From: Isoptericola luteus
GTDB taxonomy: Bacteria; Actinomycetota; Actinomycetes; Actinomycetales; Cellulomonadaceae
Direction: 5' to 3'
DNA length: 64,000 nucleotides
Assembly (NCBI RefSeq): GCF_020297055.1
Contig: NZ_JAIXCQ010000001.1
Location: 507,610 to 571,609, forward strand
This document shows, in pieces, positions 33,479 to 41,925 of this stretch (its first letter is position 1; each line of letters begins with the position of its first letter). The notes beneath the pieces were generated by a model. That model was given only the letters and a program-made list of their open reading frames with translations. It was not told the origin of the DNA and made no database searches. The translations under genes were made by a program, and so were the position numbers.

Positions 33479-34434
33479 CCGCGGCGTTCGAGGCCGAGGG
33501 CCTGGTCAAGCGGTTCGGGTCGACGACGGCGCTCGACGGCGTCGACCTGCACGCCGCGCGGGGTTCCGTGCTCGGCGTCCTCGGACCCAACGGCGCCGGC
33601 AAGACGACGGCGATCCGCATCCTGACGACGCTGCTGCGGCCGGACGCCGGGCGGGTCGTCGTGGACGGGCTGGACGTCACCCGGCGGGCGGTCGACGTGC
33701 GGCGGCGCATCGGCCTCGCCGGCCAGTCCGCCACCGTCGACGAGGACCTCACCGGCACCGAGAACCTCGTGCTCTTCGGCCGGCTGCTCGACCTGCCCAC
33801 CCCCGAGGCGCGGCGCCGCGCCGGCGACCTGCTGGAGCGGTTCGGCCTCACCGAGGCCGCGGGGCGCCGTGCGTCGACGTACTCCGGCGGGATGCGCCGC
33901 CGGCTGGACCTCGCGGCGAGCCTGGTCGGCACGCCGCGCGTCCTCTTCCTCGACGAGCCCACCACCGGCCTCGACCCCGGCAAGAGGTCGGAGCTGTGGC
34001 AGACGATCCGCTCGCTGGCCGACGACGGCACCACCGTGCTGCTCACCACGCAGTACCTCGAGGAGGCGGACGCGCTCGCCGACGCGATCACCGTGATCGA
34101 CCACGGCCGCGTCATCGCCCACGACACCCCCGCCGGGCTGAAGCAGCAGGCCGGCGGGCAGACCGTCGTCGTGCGGCCCAGCGACCCGGGTCAGGCGGTC
34201 GCCGCGGCCGAGGTCGTCGGGCGGGTCACCGGCCGGCCGGCCGAGCGGCCGCACGGCGGGACCGTCACCGCGCCGGTGGCGGGCCAGCGCGAGTTCGCCG
34301 ACGTCGTGCGCGGGCTCGAGCACGCGGAGGTGGCCGTCGCCGAGGTGGCGCTGCGGCTGCCCAGCCTCGACGAGGTGTTCTTCACGCTCACCGGCAGGCC
34401 TGCCGGCGACGCCGTCACGAGGGAGGCATCATGA
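33475..34434 (+). CDS. ABC exporter ATPase, DrrA (daunorubicin-resistance) type
   Basis: The 319-residue protein has Walker A GPNGAGKTT, Q-loop GLAGQSATVDEDLTGTENL, signature YSGGMRRRLDLA, Walker B VLFLDEPTTGLD and the C-terminal DrrA extension with LPSLDEVFFTLTGRPA. These features match the DrrA1 subfamily that energises ABC-2 drug exporters. It overlaps both neighbours by ATGA, so the flavoenzyme, ATPase and permease are made together. Resistance is inferred from family; the drug is unknown. Confidence 0.88.
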   Translation: MTAAFEAEGLVKRFGSTTALDGVDLHAARGSVLGVLGPNGAGKTTAIRILTTLLRPDAGRVVVDGLDVTRRAVDVRRRIGLAGQSATVDEDLTGTENLVLFGRLLDLPTPEARRRAGDLLERFGLTEAAGRRASTYSGGMRRRLDLAASLVGTPRVLFLDEPTTGLDPGKRSELWQTIRSLADDGTTVLLTTQYLEEADALADAITVIDHGRVIAHDTPAGLKQQAGGQTVVVRPSDPGQAVAAAEVVGRVTGRPAERPHGGTVTAPVAGQREFADVVRGLEHAEVAVAEVALRLPSLDEVFFTLTGRPAGDAVTREAS

Positions 34435-35267
34435 CCGACACGCTGCGCTCGACCCCGACCGAGACCCGTGGGCACCGCCGTGAGCCCCCCGGTCCGTCGT
34501 CACGCCGCTGGCCGTTGGCGCGGCACAGCCTGGCGCTGGCGCACCGCGCACTGCGCAAGACCCTGCGCAACCCCGGCGAGCTGTCGGACGCGGTGATCCT
34601 GCCCGTCGTGTTCCTCGTCCTGTTCGTCTACCTCTTCGGGGGTGCCGTCGCGGGCTCGACGCAGGAGTACCTGCAGTACCTGTTCCCCGGCATCCTCGTG
34701 CTCACGACGGTGCTCACCGGGCAGATCGCGACGGGCCTGAGCATCGTGCAGGACATGCACAAGGGAGTCTTCGACCGGCTGCGCAGCCTGCCCGTGCCCC
34801 GGGCCGCGATCCTGCTCGGTTCCGTGCTCGCGGACGCCGTGCGCTACCTCATCGCCCTGGTCGTGCTGTTCGGCGTCGGGTACGCCATGGGATTCCGTGT
34901 CGAGACCGACCTGGCCTCCGCGCTGGCGGCCTGCGCCCTCGCGGTCGGCCTCGGCTTCTCGCTGAGCTGGCTGACCGTGCTCATCGCCGTCGTCCTGCGC
35001 AACGAGGTCATGGTGACGACGGTGGGGTTCCTGCTGCCGTTCCCGCTGGTCTTCGGCACAGGGATGACCGCGCCGGTCGAGACCATGCCCTCCTGGCTGC
35101 AGTCGTGGGCCGAGGTGAACCCGGTCGGCCGGGCGATCGAGGCCAGCCAGGGGCTGTTGACCGGCGGGCCCGTGGCCGGGCCCGCGACGGCGACGCTCCT
35201 GTGGAGCGGCGTCTTCCTGGCGGTGTTCGGCACCGCCGCGGTGACCGCCTTCCGCCGCCTGGTCTGA
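34431..35267 (+). CDS. ABC-2 type exporter permease, DrrB type
   Basis: The 278-residue protein has six membrane segments and the ABC-2 domain. VFDRLRSLPVPRAAILLGSVLADAVRYL is the conserved coupling segment, and VETMPSWLQSWAEVNPVGRAIEASQGLLTGGP is the hallmark of the DrrB C-terminal part. It partners with the preceding ATPase. The gene ends 37 bases before the stop of the convergent serine-hydrolase gene; no strong hairpin is visible in that gap. Confidence 0.88.
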   Translation: MTDTLRSTPTETRGHRREPPGPSSRRWPLARHSLALAHRALRKTLRNPGELSDAVILPVVFLVLFVYLFGGAVAGSTQEYLQYLFPGILVLTTVLTGQIATGLSIVQDMHKGVFDRLRSLPVPRAAILLGSVLADAVRYLIALVVLFGVGYAMGFRVETDLASALAACALAVGLGFSLSWLTVLIAVVLRNEVMVTTVGFLLPFPLVFGTGMTAPVETMPSWLQSWAEVNPVGRAIEASQGLLTGGPVAGPATATLLWSGVFLAVFGTAAVTAFRRLV

Positions 35268-35304
35268 GCCAGCCCCGGCGCCGACGGGCGGAGACGTGCG
35301 GGCC

Positions 35305-36810
35305 TTAGCCCACCGGGAAGGTGCGCGGGACGGCGAGGGTCGTCAGGCTCGGCCGCCACAGGGGCGTCGTCAGCCAGGCGAGGTCCAGCCGCTCGCCGGG
35401 CAGCCCGCGCGCGACCAGGCGGTGCGGCGACGTGGGCACGACGGCGTGGATCTCCGCCCGCCCGTCGTCGCCGGTCCGCGCCCGCACGGACAGCACCAGG
35501 GTCGGGTCGTCGACCGCGTAGCCGTCCGCTGCCCCGTGCGGCCACGGCACGACGTGCGTGCGCCAGGCGTCGTGCGTCGCGTCCAGGACGTGCCCGCCGA
35601 CGTCGACCCGCCAGGTGCCGGGGGTGCCCGCCGCGTCGCCCGCCGCGTCGCCCGCCGCGTCGCCAGCCTCCAGCAGCGTCCACGGCACGGGGCTGATCAC
35701 CTGTGGCGGCGTCGTCTCCGGGTCGGGACCCGTGCGCGCGCCGTCGGGGGTCCAGGTGTCGAGGGCGGCCAGCCGGCGACCCAGGCGCGCGACGGCGTGG
35801 TCACCGGCGGCCACGGGGCCGTCGGAGAGCCGTTCGGCGAAGCGCCAGAACGCGTCGAGCACGCGGTCCGTGGTGCGGGTCGCGCCGAGGTACCCGACGG
35901 CCAGGCCCTGGTCGGGCACCGCGAGCCCGAACTGCCCGTACGCGCCGTCCGCCCGGAACCCGCGCCTGCTGCGCCACACCTGGTAGCCGTAGCCCTGCGC
36001 CCAGTCGTGGTCGGTGCCACCGTCGGCGGACCGGTCGGCGTTGTCGGACCACCCCCGCTGCATCGCGTCGACCCACGCGGCCGGGATCACCTGCGCGCCG
36101 TCGTACCGGCCGCCGTCGACCATCGCCGTCGCCAGGCGCGCGACGTCGTCGACCGTGAGGTGCAGCCCGGAGAAGCCCTGCTCGATGGCGAGCCCGCCGT
36201 CCACGTGCGGCACCCACCACGGGCTCTCGATCCCCAGCGGGTCGAGCACCCGCGGCCGCAGGTACGCGGTGAGCGGCTGCCCGGTGAGGGCCGTGACCAC
36301 CGACGACAGCACCATCGACGCCGGCGAGCTGTAGACGAAGTGGGTGCCGGGCGCGTGCTCGGGCACGGCCGCCAGCAGCGAGGCCGAGTCGAACCCGGCC
36401 GCCGCGACCTGCTCCGTGGTGTGCCCGCTGTTCATGGTGAGCAGGTGCCGCACCGTGATCCCCGTGGGGTCGGGCAGGCCCAGGATCTGGCCGGCGAGGT
36501 CGTCGACCGTCAGGCGTCCCTCGGCCACCAGGTGGCCGATCGCGATCGACGTGAACGTCTTCGACACCGAGTAGACGAGCCCCGGCACGTCCGCCCGGTA
36601 CGGGGCCCAGGTGCCACGCAGCACCGGGACGCCGTGCCGCGCGACCACCAGGGCGTGGGGGTCCAGGCCGGGCTGCTCCAGCGCGTCGAGCAGGTCCTCC
36701 ACGGCGGCCGGGTCGACGCCGAGCTCGGCGATGCGCGCGCCGACGTGCGCACCCGCCCCGGGGCGCGAGGCCGTGCCGAGGCCGGGCGACGACGGTGTCG
36801 TGGAGGTCAT
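35305..36810 (-). CDS. Serine hydrolase, class C beta-lactamase fold (possible esterase)
   Basis: The 501-residue protein has the SxxK catalytic motif S81-V-S-K84 (VYSVSKTFTSIAIGHL), a YSSPA segment matching the Tyr-x-Ser/Asn motif (about 156-160), and a C-terminal beta domain. No signal peptide is seen, so it is probably cytoplasmic. It lies directly downstream of the GH67 alpha-glucuronidase on the same strand, and an esterase acting on acetylated or otherwise esterified xylan fragments is a reasonable guess; a peptidase or lactamase role is less likely here. A three-fold 12-bp repeat encodes GDAA units near residue 390. The ATG at 36810 follows AAGGAG. Confidence 0.75.
   Translation of the reverse strand: MTSTTPSSPGLGTASRPGAGAHVGARIAELGVDPAAVEDLLDALEQPGLDPHALVVARHGVPVLRGTWAPYRADVPGLVYSVSKTFTSIAIGHLVAEGRLTVDDLAGQILGLPDPTGITVRHLLTMNSGHTTEQVAAAGFDSASLLAAVPEHAPGTHFVYSSPASMVLSSVVTALTGQPLTAYLRPRVLDPLGIESPWWVPHVDGGLAIEQGFSGLHLTVDDVARLATAMVDGGRYDGAQVIPAAWVDAMQRGWSDNADRSADGGTDHDWAQGYGYQVWRSRRGFRADGAYGQFGLAVPDQGLAVGYLGATRTTDRVLDAFWRFAERLSDGPVAAGDHAVARLGRRLAALDTWTPDGARTGPDPETTPPQVISPVPWTLLEAGDAAGDAAGDAAGTPGTWRVDVGGHVLDATHDAWRTHVVPWPHGAADGYAVDDPTLVLSVRARTGDDGRAEIHAVVPTSPHRLVARGLPGERLDLAWLTTPLWRPSLTTLAVPRTFPVG
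35626..35661 (-). repeat. Three-fold 12-bp repeat in the serine-hydrolase gene
   Basis: Three perfect copies of GCCCGCCGCGTC (+ strand) encode a Gly-Asp-Ala-Ala repeat in a linker before the C-terminal beta domain. Copy-number change would keep the frame. Confidence 0.8.
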
Positions 36811-36864
36811 GCGGGCCGTGCTCCTTCGGGTTGGTGCCTGGTGCCTGGTGCGTGGTGCCGGGAG

Positions 36865-38982
36865 TCAGTAGATCGTGCGGCCGTGGGCGTCGGCCACCCC
36901 GGACTTGCGCCACACGTACGTGTTGAGCTGGTCGCGCCACTCGGTCGCCGAGCGCAGCTGCTCGGCGAGGCGCTCGCGCACCCGCGTGTCGACGTCGCCG
37001 GGCACGAGACCGGCCAGGGACTCCCAGGCTGCGACCGTCTCGCGCACGCGCTCCACCCCCGCGAAGTGGGTGTCGTAGACGTGCTGGGCGACCGTGACCC
37101 CGGAGTGGAGCACGTGCGTCCAGGGCACGTGGTGGAAGAACAGCAGCAGCTCGTCGGGGCAGGTCTCGAGGGACTCGTAGACGTCGCGCCACGGCGCCGG
37201 GTACTGGCCCGTGAACCCGGTCCCGGTGGCCCGGGTGCGGTCGACGCCGATGCCGTCGCGGTCGGCGAAGTGGTACGTCCCCCAGGGGGTGTACTCGTAG
37301 CCGTCGACGTCGGGCCCGTAGTGGTGGCCCGGCCGCACCATGAAGCCCACGCCGAGGGGCGCGGTGTACGACTCGTAGGTGTGCCACGAGTCGTCCAGCA
37401 CGGCGTGCAGCACCTCGCGCACGCGCACGTCCACCGTGCCGTCGTCGCCGGGGAACGTGAGCGAGACCCACTCGTCGAGGACGTCCGCGGCGTCGAGCGC
37501 CGGGTCCCAGGCGAGGCGCCCGAACGCGTACAGGTTCGCCTGCGCCAGGGGGTGCCCGGTCCAGAACCGGTCGTCGCCGACGTTCGAGACGGCGGCGATC
37601 CCGCCGCCCGGGCCGGGCCCGCGGCCGGCGACGACGTCCGCGACCCGCGCGCCGTCGTCGCCCCACGGCCGGAAGGCGAGGTTCTCGCTCCACCACGGCC
37701 CGAGGTAGCAGGCGTGCCGCTGCTGGCCGGTGTACTCCTGGGTGACCTGGAGCTCCAGGGCGAGGCGCGTGCGCGGCATGGCGGCCAGGACGGGAGAGAC
37801 CGCCTCGCGCGTCTGGAAGTCCAGCGGGCCGTGCTTGACCTGCACCACCACGTTGTCGGCGAACCTGCCGTCCAGCGGGGCGAAGTGGTCGTACGCCGCG
37901 CGGGCGCGGTCGGTGGACCGGTCGCGCCAGTCCTGCGTGTGGTCGTAGACGAACGCCCGCCAGTGCACGACGCCCCCGTGCGGCGCCACGGCGGCGGCGA
38001 GCAGGTTCGCGCCGTCGGCGTGGTCACACCCGTAGGCGAACGGGCCGGGCTGGCCCTCGGAGTCCGCCTTGACCACGAACCCGCCGAAGTCGCCGATCGT
38101 CGCCCACACGCGGTCCGCGGCGGCGCGCCACCAGGCGCGCACGTCGTCGTCCAGCGGGTCCGACGTCGGCAGTCCGCCGAGCGTCATCGGCGCGGCGAAG
38201 CTCACCGCGAGATGGGTGCGGACGCCGTAGGGGCGCAGCGCGGCGGCGATGCGGGCGACCTCGGCCAGGTCGTCGGTGAGCAGGCGCGCCTCGCGGGCGT
38301 GCACGTTGACGTTGTTGATGCACACGCGGTCGATGCCGACCGCCGCCAGCAGGCGGGCGTACGCCGTGACCCGGGACAGGTCGTCGCGCACGCGGCCGTC
38401 GTCGTAGAAGATCGAGCCGCCGGCGTAGCCGCGCTCCACCTGGCCCATGACGGCGTGCACGTCGACGTTGTCCCAGTGGTCCAGCACGCGCAGCGCCTGG
38501 GCGGGGGCGTGGGTCTCGTCCGTGTCGGGCCCGGTGAACGCGTCCTCACCCTGGCGCACGACGTGGAAGAACCCGTGCAGCAGCGCCGTCGGTCCCGTGG
38601 CCGAGACCGTGACGCGGCCGTCGTCGCGCACCACGCGGAACCCCGAACGGGCCGGGGCTGGGGATGGGGGCGGGGTAGGGGCGGAGCCGGGGTGAGGGGG
38701 ACCGGGGTGAGCGGGGCCGGGCAGCAGGGTGAGCAGCAGGTCGGGGGCCTCGTCCTGCCCGACGACGGCGCCGCCGTGCGCGGCGGTCGCCGCGGCCACC
38801 TCGTGGTGCAGCGTCGCGAGCACCTCGCGCGACCTGTCAGGCCCAGGTGCAGGTATCCGTGCGCCTGGTCCTGACACGTCCGGAGCGAGGACCGCGACGC
38901 GACGGCGTCCCACCGCGGTGAACGCGGCGTCGGGTAGCCAGGCGGCGTGCGGCGGGTGGTCGACAACGTTTTCGACGGTCAC
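36865..38982 (-). CDS. GH67 alpha-glucuronidase (with repeat-derived N-terminal insert)
   Basis: The 705-residue cytoplasmic enzyme removes 4-O-methyl-glucuronic acid from xylo-oligosaccharides. GH67 motifs are intact: GFVVKADSEGQPGPFAYG with the acid Glu, VVVQVKHGPLDFQTRE with the catalytic Asp, and ALELQVTQEYTGQ with the second catalytic Glu. The GTG start at 38982 follows GAAGGGG. Two parts of the N-terminal domain look foreign: residues 35-50 are encoded by the 44-bp palindromic element, and about residues 86-110 are a Pro/Ala-rich low-complexity stretch encoded by G-runs on the other strand. Neither disrupts the frame or the catalytic core. The released glucuronate enters the UxaC route encoded upstream. 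Confidence 0.92.
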   Translation of the reverse strand: MTVENVVDHPPHAAWLPDAAFTAVGRRRVAVLAPDVSGPGARIPAPGPDRSREVLATLHHEVAAATAAHGGAVVGQDEAPDLLLTLLPGPAHPGPPHPGSAPTPPPSPAPARSGFRVVRDDGRVTVSATGPTALLHGFFHVVRQGEDAFTGPDTDETHAPAQALRVLDHWDNVDVHAVMGQVERGYAGGSIFYDDGRVRDDLSRVTAYARLLAAVGIDRVCINNVNVHAREARLLTDDLAEVARIAAALRPYGVRTHLAVSFAAPMTLGGLPTSDPLDDDVRAWWRAAADRVWATIGDFGGFVVKADSEGQPGPFAYGCDHADGANLLAAAVAPHGGVVHWRAFVYDHTQDWRDRSTDRARAAYDHFAPLDGRFADNVVVQVKHGPLDFQTREAVSPVLAAMPRTRLALELQVTQEYTGQQRHACYLGPWWSENLAFRPWGDDGARVADVVAGRGPGPGGGIAAVSNVGDDRFWTGHPLAQANLYAFGRLAWDPALDAADVLDEWVSLTFPGDDGTVDVRVREVLHAVLDDSWHTYESYTAPLGVGFMVRPGHHYGPDVDGYEYTPWGTYHFADRDGIGVDRTRATGTGFTGQYPAPWRDVYESLETCPDELLLFFHHVPWTHVLHSGVTVAQHVYDTHFAGVERVRETVAAWESLAGLVPGDVDTRVRERLAEQLRSATEWRDQLNTYVWRKSGVADAHGRTIY
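38654..38726 (+). other. G-rich tract with G-quadruplex potential inside the GH67 gene
   Basis: The + strand carries at least five runs of four or five G separated by one to three bases, then more G-runs to 38726. This is the template strand of the GH67 gene. It encodes the Pro/Ala-rich linker near residues 86-110. A quadruplex here could slow RNA polymerase. Confidence 0.6.
38834..38877. repeat. 44-bp palindromic element inside the GH67 coding sequence
   Basis: The element has the same length and end sequences (CTGTCAGG ... CCTGACA) as those at 709 and 62745-63032, with an inner stem CAGGTGCA/TGCGCCTG that differs in sequence but pairs. It lies in frame and encodes residues 35-50 of the alpha-glucuronidase (DVSGPGARIPAPGPDR). 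Confidence 0.75.
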
Positions 38983-39020
38983 GGACGGCCCCTTCGGCGT
39001 GCGTGCGGTGGATCGTGGAC

Positions 39021-39044
39021 GTGCGTGCGTGCGTGCGTGCGTGC
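39021..39044. repeat. (GTGC)6 tetranucleotide microsatellite upstream of the GH67 gene
   Basis: Six perfect GTGC units lie in the 81-bp gap between the uxuA stop and the GH67 GTG start, about 39-62 bases upstream of that start. Slippage would alter spacing in the leader or promoter region of the alpha-glucuronidase gene. Confidence 0.75.
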
Positions 39045-39063
39045 GGGTGGGCGGCCCGAGGGC

Positions 39064-40197
39064 TCAGGCCCCGGGCGGCCCGGCGTACCGGAACGCGTCC
39101 CACGCGCCCAGCAGGTACTGGGCACCCAGCGCCCGGTCGTACAGACCGTATCCGGGCCGTGGCCGGTTCGTGGTGTTCTCGTCCCACAGGTGGCGGCCGT
39201 GGTCGGGCCGCACGTAGCCGGTGTACCCCGCCTCGGCGTACGCGCGCATGATGCCGGTCGTGTCGACGTCGCCCTCGCACGCCCGGTGCCCGACCTCGGT
39301 GAAGTCGCCGTTGCCGAAGTGCTTGATGTTGCGCACGTGGGTGAAGTGGATGCGGTCCATGAACGTGCGCACCGCGTCGACGGCGTCGTGCCCGGGGTTC
39401 GCGGAGAAGCTGCCGAGGCACAGGGTGAGCCCGTGGTACGGGCTCGGGTGCAGGTCGAGCACCCGCGCGAGGTCGGCCTTCGTCGACACGACGCGCGGCC
39501 AGCCGAAGATGTCGAACGGCGGGTCGTCGGGGTGCACCCCCAGCTTGACGTCGTGCTCCTCGCAGACGGGGATCACGGCCTCGAGGAAGTAGCGGTAGGC
39601 GGCGTACATGTCCTCGTGGGTGACGCCCTCGTAGGCGGCGCGCAGCTCGGCGAAGCTCGCGAGCCGCTCGGGCTCCCAGCCCGGCAGCGTGAGGCCGCCG
39701 GCCCCGGCCTCCATCTCGGCGATGAGGCTCTCCGGCGTCATCCGTTCCACCACGGCCTGCTCGTAGAACAGCGCGGTGGAGCCGTCGGGCAGCGGGTGCC
39801 ACAGGTCGGTGCGCAGCCAGTCGAAGACGGGCATGAAGTTGTAGCAGACGACCTTGACCCCGGCGCGCCCCAGCCGGCGGATGGTGGTGCGGTAGTTCTC
39901 GATCGCCTCGTCGCGGCTGCGGCCCAGCACCGTGCGGCCGAGCTTGATCGACTCGTGCACGTTGACCGACTCCACCACCTCGGCGTCGAGCCGGCGGGTG
40001 ACGCCGCGGGCGCGCGCGTCGTCGGACAGCCCGGTGATCCGCGCGACCTGCTCGTCGATCTCCGCCTGATCCCAGGCCTCGCCCGCCGCCTTGTGGTGCA
40101 GCGACCACACCACGGTGTCGACACCGGGGATCTGGCGGATCTGGTCGAGCGAGACCGTGTCGTTGCCCTCGCCGTACCAGCGGAAGCCCATCTTCAC
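39064..40197 (-). CDS. uxuA: D-mannonate dehydratase
   Basis: The 377-residue TIM-barrel enzyme converts D-mannonate to 2-keto-3-deoxygluconate. The FRWYGEGNDTVSLDQIRQIPGV start, LGVHPDDPPFDIFGWPRVV, LCLGSFSANPG with the metal-binding Cys, and HFTHVRNIK/RPDHGRHLW with metal-binding His/Asp are diagnostic for UxuA. The GTG start at 40197 is favoured over the ATG two codons later because GAGGAA lies seven bases before it. It follows uxaC on the same strand after 110 bases that contain an 8-bp inverted repeat (40234-40241 with 40282-40289). Confidence 0.93.
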   Translation of the reverse strand: MKMGFRWYGEGNDTVSLDQIRQIPGVDTVVWSLHHKAAGEAWDQAEIDEQVARITGLSDDARARGVTRRLDAEVVESVNVHESIKLGRTVLGRSRDEAIENYRTTIRRLGRAGVKVVCYNFMPVFDWLRTDLWHPLPDGSTALFYEQAVVERMTPESLIAEMEAGAGGLTLPGWEPERLASFAELRAAYEGVTHEDMYAAYRYFLEAVIPVCEEHDVKLGVHPDDPPFDIFGWPRVVSTKADLARVLDLHPSPYHGLTLCLGSFSANPGHDAVDAVRTFMDRIHFTHVRNIKHFGNGDFTEVGHRACEGDVDTTGIMRAYAEAGYTGYVRPDHGRHLWDENTTNRPRPGYGLYDRALGAQYLLGAWDAFRYAGPPGA

Positions 40198-40307
40198 GTC
40201 GTGTTCCTCGTGCTCTGCTCGTCGTGCCGCGTTGTGAGCGGGCGTCTGGCCCACCGGATGCCGCGTGAGGGGGCCGAACGACCGCTCACGGCGGTGGGAG
40301 GGTCGGG

Positions 40308-41726
40308 TCAGGGGCGGGCGTAGGCCGCCTGGGGGAGGCGGTAGGCGAGGTCGACCGCCGTGTCGGTGGCCTCGTCGAGGTCCAGGCGGTGCTCGAGGAC
40401 GAGGCGGGCGAGATAGCCCGCGTCCACGCGCCGGGACAGGTCGTGCCGCGCCGGGATGGAGCAGAAGGCGCGGGTGTCGTCGACGAAGCCGCTCATGTTG
40501 GAGAAGCCCGCGGTCTCCGTCGCGGCCTCGCGGAACCGCCGCATGGCGTCGGGGGCGTCGAGGAACCACCACGGCGCGCCGAGGCGCAGCGCCGGGTAGA
40601 CACCGGCCAGCGGCGCGAGCTCTCGCGAGTAGACGTCCTCGTCGACGGTGAACGCGATCATGCGGAACCCCGGGTGGTGCCCGAACGCGTCCAGCACCGG
40701 CCGCAGCGACCGGGTGAACTCGGTGACCACGGGGATGTCGTAGCCCTTGTCGGGGCCGAAGGCGGCGAACGGGTCGCTCGCGTGGTTGCGCAGCACGCCG
40801 GGGTGGAGCTGCATGACCAGGCCGTCCTCGGCCGACATCGCCGCCATCTGGAACAGCATGTGCCCGCTGAACGCCTGCGCCTCCGCGGCCGTCACGGTGC
40901 CCGCCAGCGCGGCGTCGAAGACGCGCCGCGCCTCGACGTCGTCGAGCGGGGTGGTGTCGGCGGCCAGGTGGCCGTGGTCGGTGGCCCGGGCGCCCGCCGC
41001 GACGAACCGGTCGCGCTGCGTGCGCAGCGCCTCGAGGTAGCGGTCGTAGGAGGTGACGTCGACGCCGGCCGCCGCGCCGAGCCGTGCGACGTCGTCGGAC
41101 CAGGTGGGCAGGTCCACGTGCAGCAGGGGGTCGGGACGGAACGTGGGCAGGATGCGGTCGCCGAGGCCGGCGGCGGCCAGCTCGGCGTGGGCGTCGAGCG
41201 CGGCCCACGCCGGGTCGGTCGTGGCGATGACCTCGATGTCGAACGTGTCCAGCAGCGCGCGCGGGCGGAAGGCGGGGTCGGCGATGCGGGCGGCGACCTC
41301 GTCGTACAGGGCGTCGGCGGTCTGGGCCGACGGCCGCTGCGTGACGCCGAGGTTCTCCACCAGCGCGTGCTCGAGCCAGTAGCGCGTGGGCGTGCCGCGG
41401 AAGTGCTTCCAGCCTGCGCAGAACCGGCGCCAGATCTCGCGCGGGTCGGTCTCGACGGCCTCGTCCGGCGTGGAGCCGACGCCGAGGCGCGGCAGGGTCT
41501 CCCCCTGGGAGACGAGCATGCGGGTGAGGTAGTGGTCGGGCACGACGAAGAGCTGGGCCGGGTCGCCGAACGACGGGTCGTCGCGGAACCACTCGACGGG
41601 GACGTGACCGTGCATCGAGACGATGGGCAGGTCGCGCACCGCGGTGTAGATCTCGCGGGCGACGTCGCGGGCCGCCGGGTCGGCGGGCAGCGCGCGGTCG
41701 GGGTGCAGGGTCCAGGGTTCGGTCAC
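40308..41726 (-). CDS. uxaC: Glucuronate isomerase
   Basis: The 472-residue amidohydrolase-fold protein converts D-glucuronate to D-fructuronate and may act on galacturonate too. Family motifs include LPIVSMHGHVPVEWFRDDPSF (metal-binding His-x-His), CAGWKHFRGTPTRYWLEHALVE, QLHPGVLRNH and PWWFLDAPDAMRRFRE. Translation starts at GTG 41726 behind GAGGAG. It is divergent from the LacI regulator, with a GGAATCGATTGCA box 68 bases upstream of the start. It is the first step for glucuronate released by GH67. Confidence 0.93.
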   Translation of the reverse strand: MTEPWTLHPDRALPADPAARDVAREIYTAVRDLPIVSMHGHVPVEWFRDDPSFGDPAQLFVVPDHYLTRMLVSQGETLPRLGVGSTPDEAVETDPREIWRRFCAGWKHFRGTPTRYWLEHALVENLGVTQRPSAQTADALYDEVAARIADPAFRPRALLDTFDIEVIATTDPAWAALDAHAELAAAGLGDRILPTFRPDPLLHVDLPTWSDDVARLGAAAGVDVTSYDRYLEALRTQRDRFVAAGARATDHGHLAADTTPLDDVEARRVFDAALAGTVTAAEAQAFSGHMLFQMAAMSAEDGLVMQLHPGVLRNHASDPFAAFGPDKGYDIPVVTEFTRSLRPVLDAFGHHPGFRMIAFTVDEDVYSRELAPLAGVYPALRLGAPWWFLDAPDAMRRFREAATETAGFSNMSGFVDDTRAFCSIPARHDLSRRVDAGYLARLVLEHRLDLDEATDTAVDLAYRLPQAAYARP

Positions 41727-41793
41727 GTCGTCTCCTCGTCGGCACGGGCGACGACGACGTCGCCCCGCGGGCAGGGACGGTGCCCGCACGCTT

Positions 41794-41806
41794 GGAATCG
41801 ATTGCA
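41794..41806. promoter_or_regulatory. Probable LacI operator, uronate regulon, copy 1
   Basis: GGAATCGATTGCA lies upstream of uxaC. A copy with one substitution (GGAATCGTTTGCA) lies at 41939-41951 before the divergent lacI gene. The palindromic core around CG is typical of LacI operators. Assignment to the regulator at 41990 is by position. Confidence 0.65.
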
Positions 41807-41925
41807 GCCATCCTGCCGTGAAGCGCTGTCCCGGCGCAAGGGTTTCCTTCAGCTGTCACGGGTGGGCGGCGCACTCCGGGGCCCCACCACGGGAAACGCA
41901 CGGAGAACTCGTCCGGCCCGGGCCC

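Noticed and set aside
35296-38874. 1192-codon open frame on the + strand
   Set aside because: It lies opposite the serine hydrolase and GH67 genes, which have clear catalytic motifs, and its translation is Arg/Ala/Gly-rich without family patterns. It is a GC-bias shadow.
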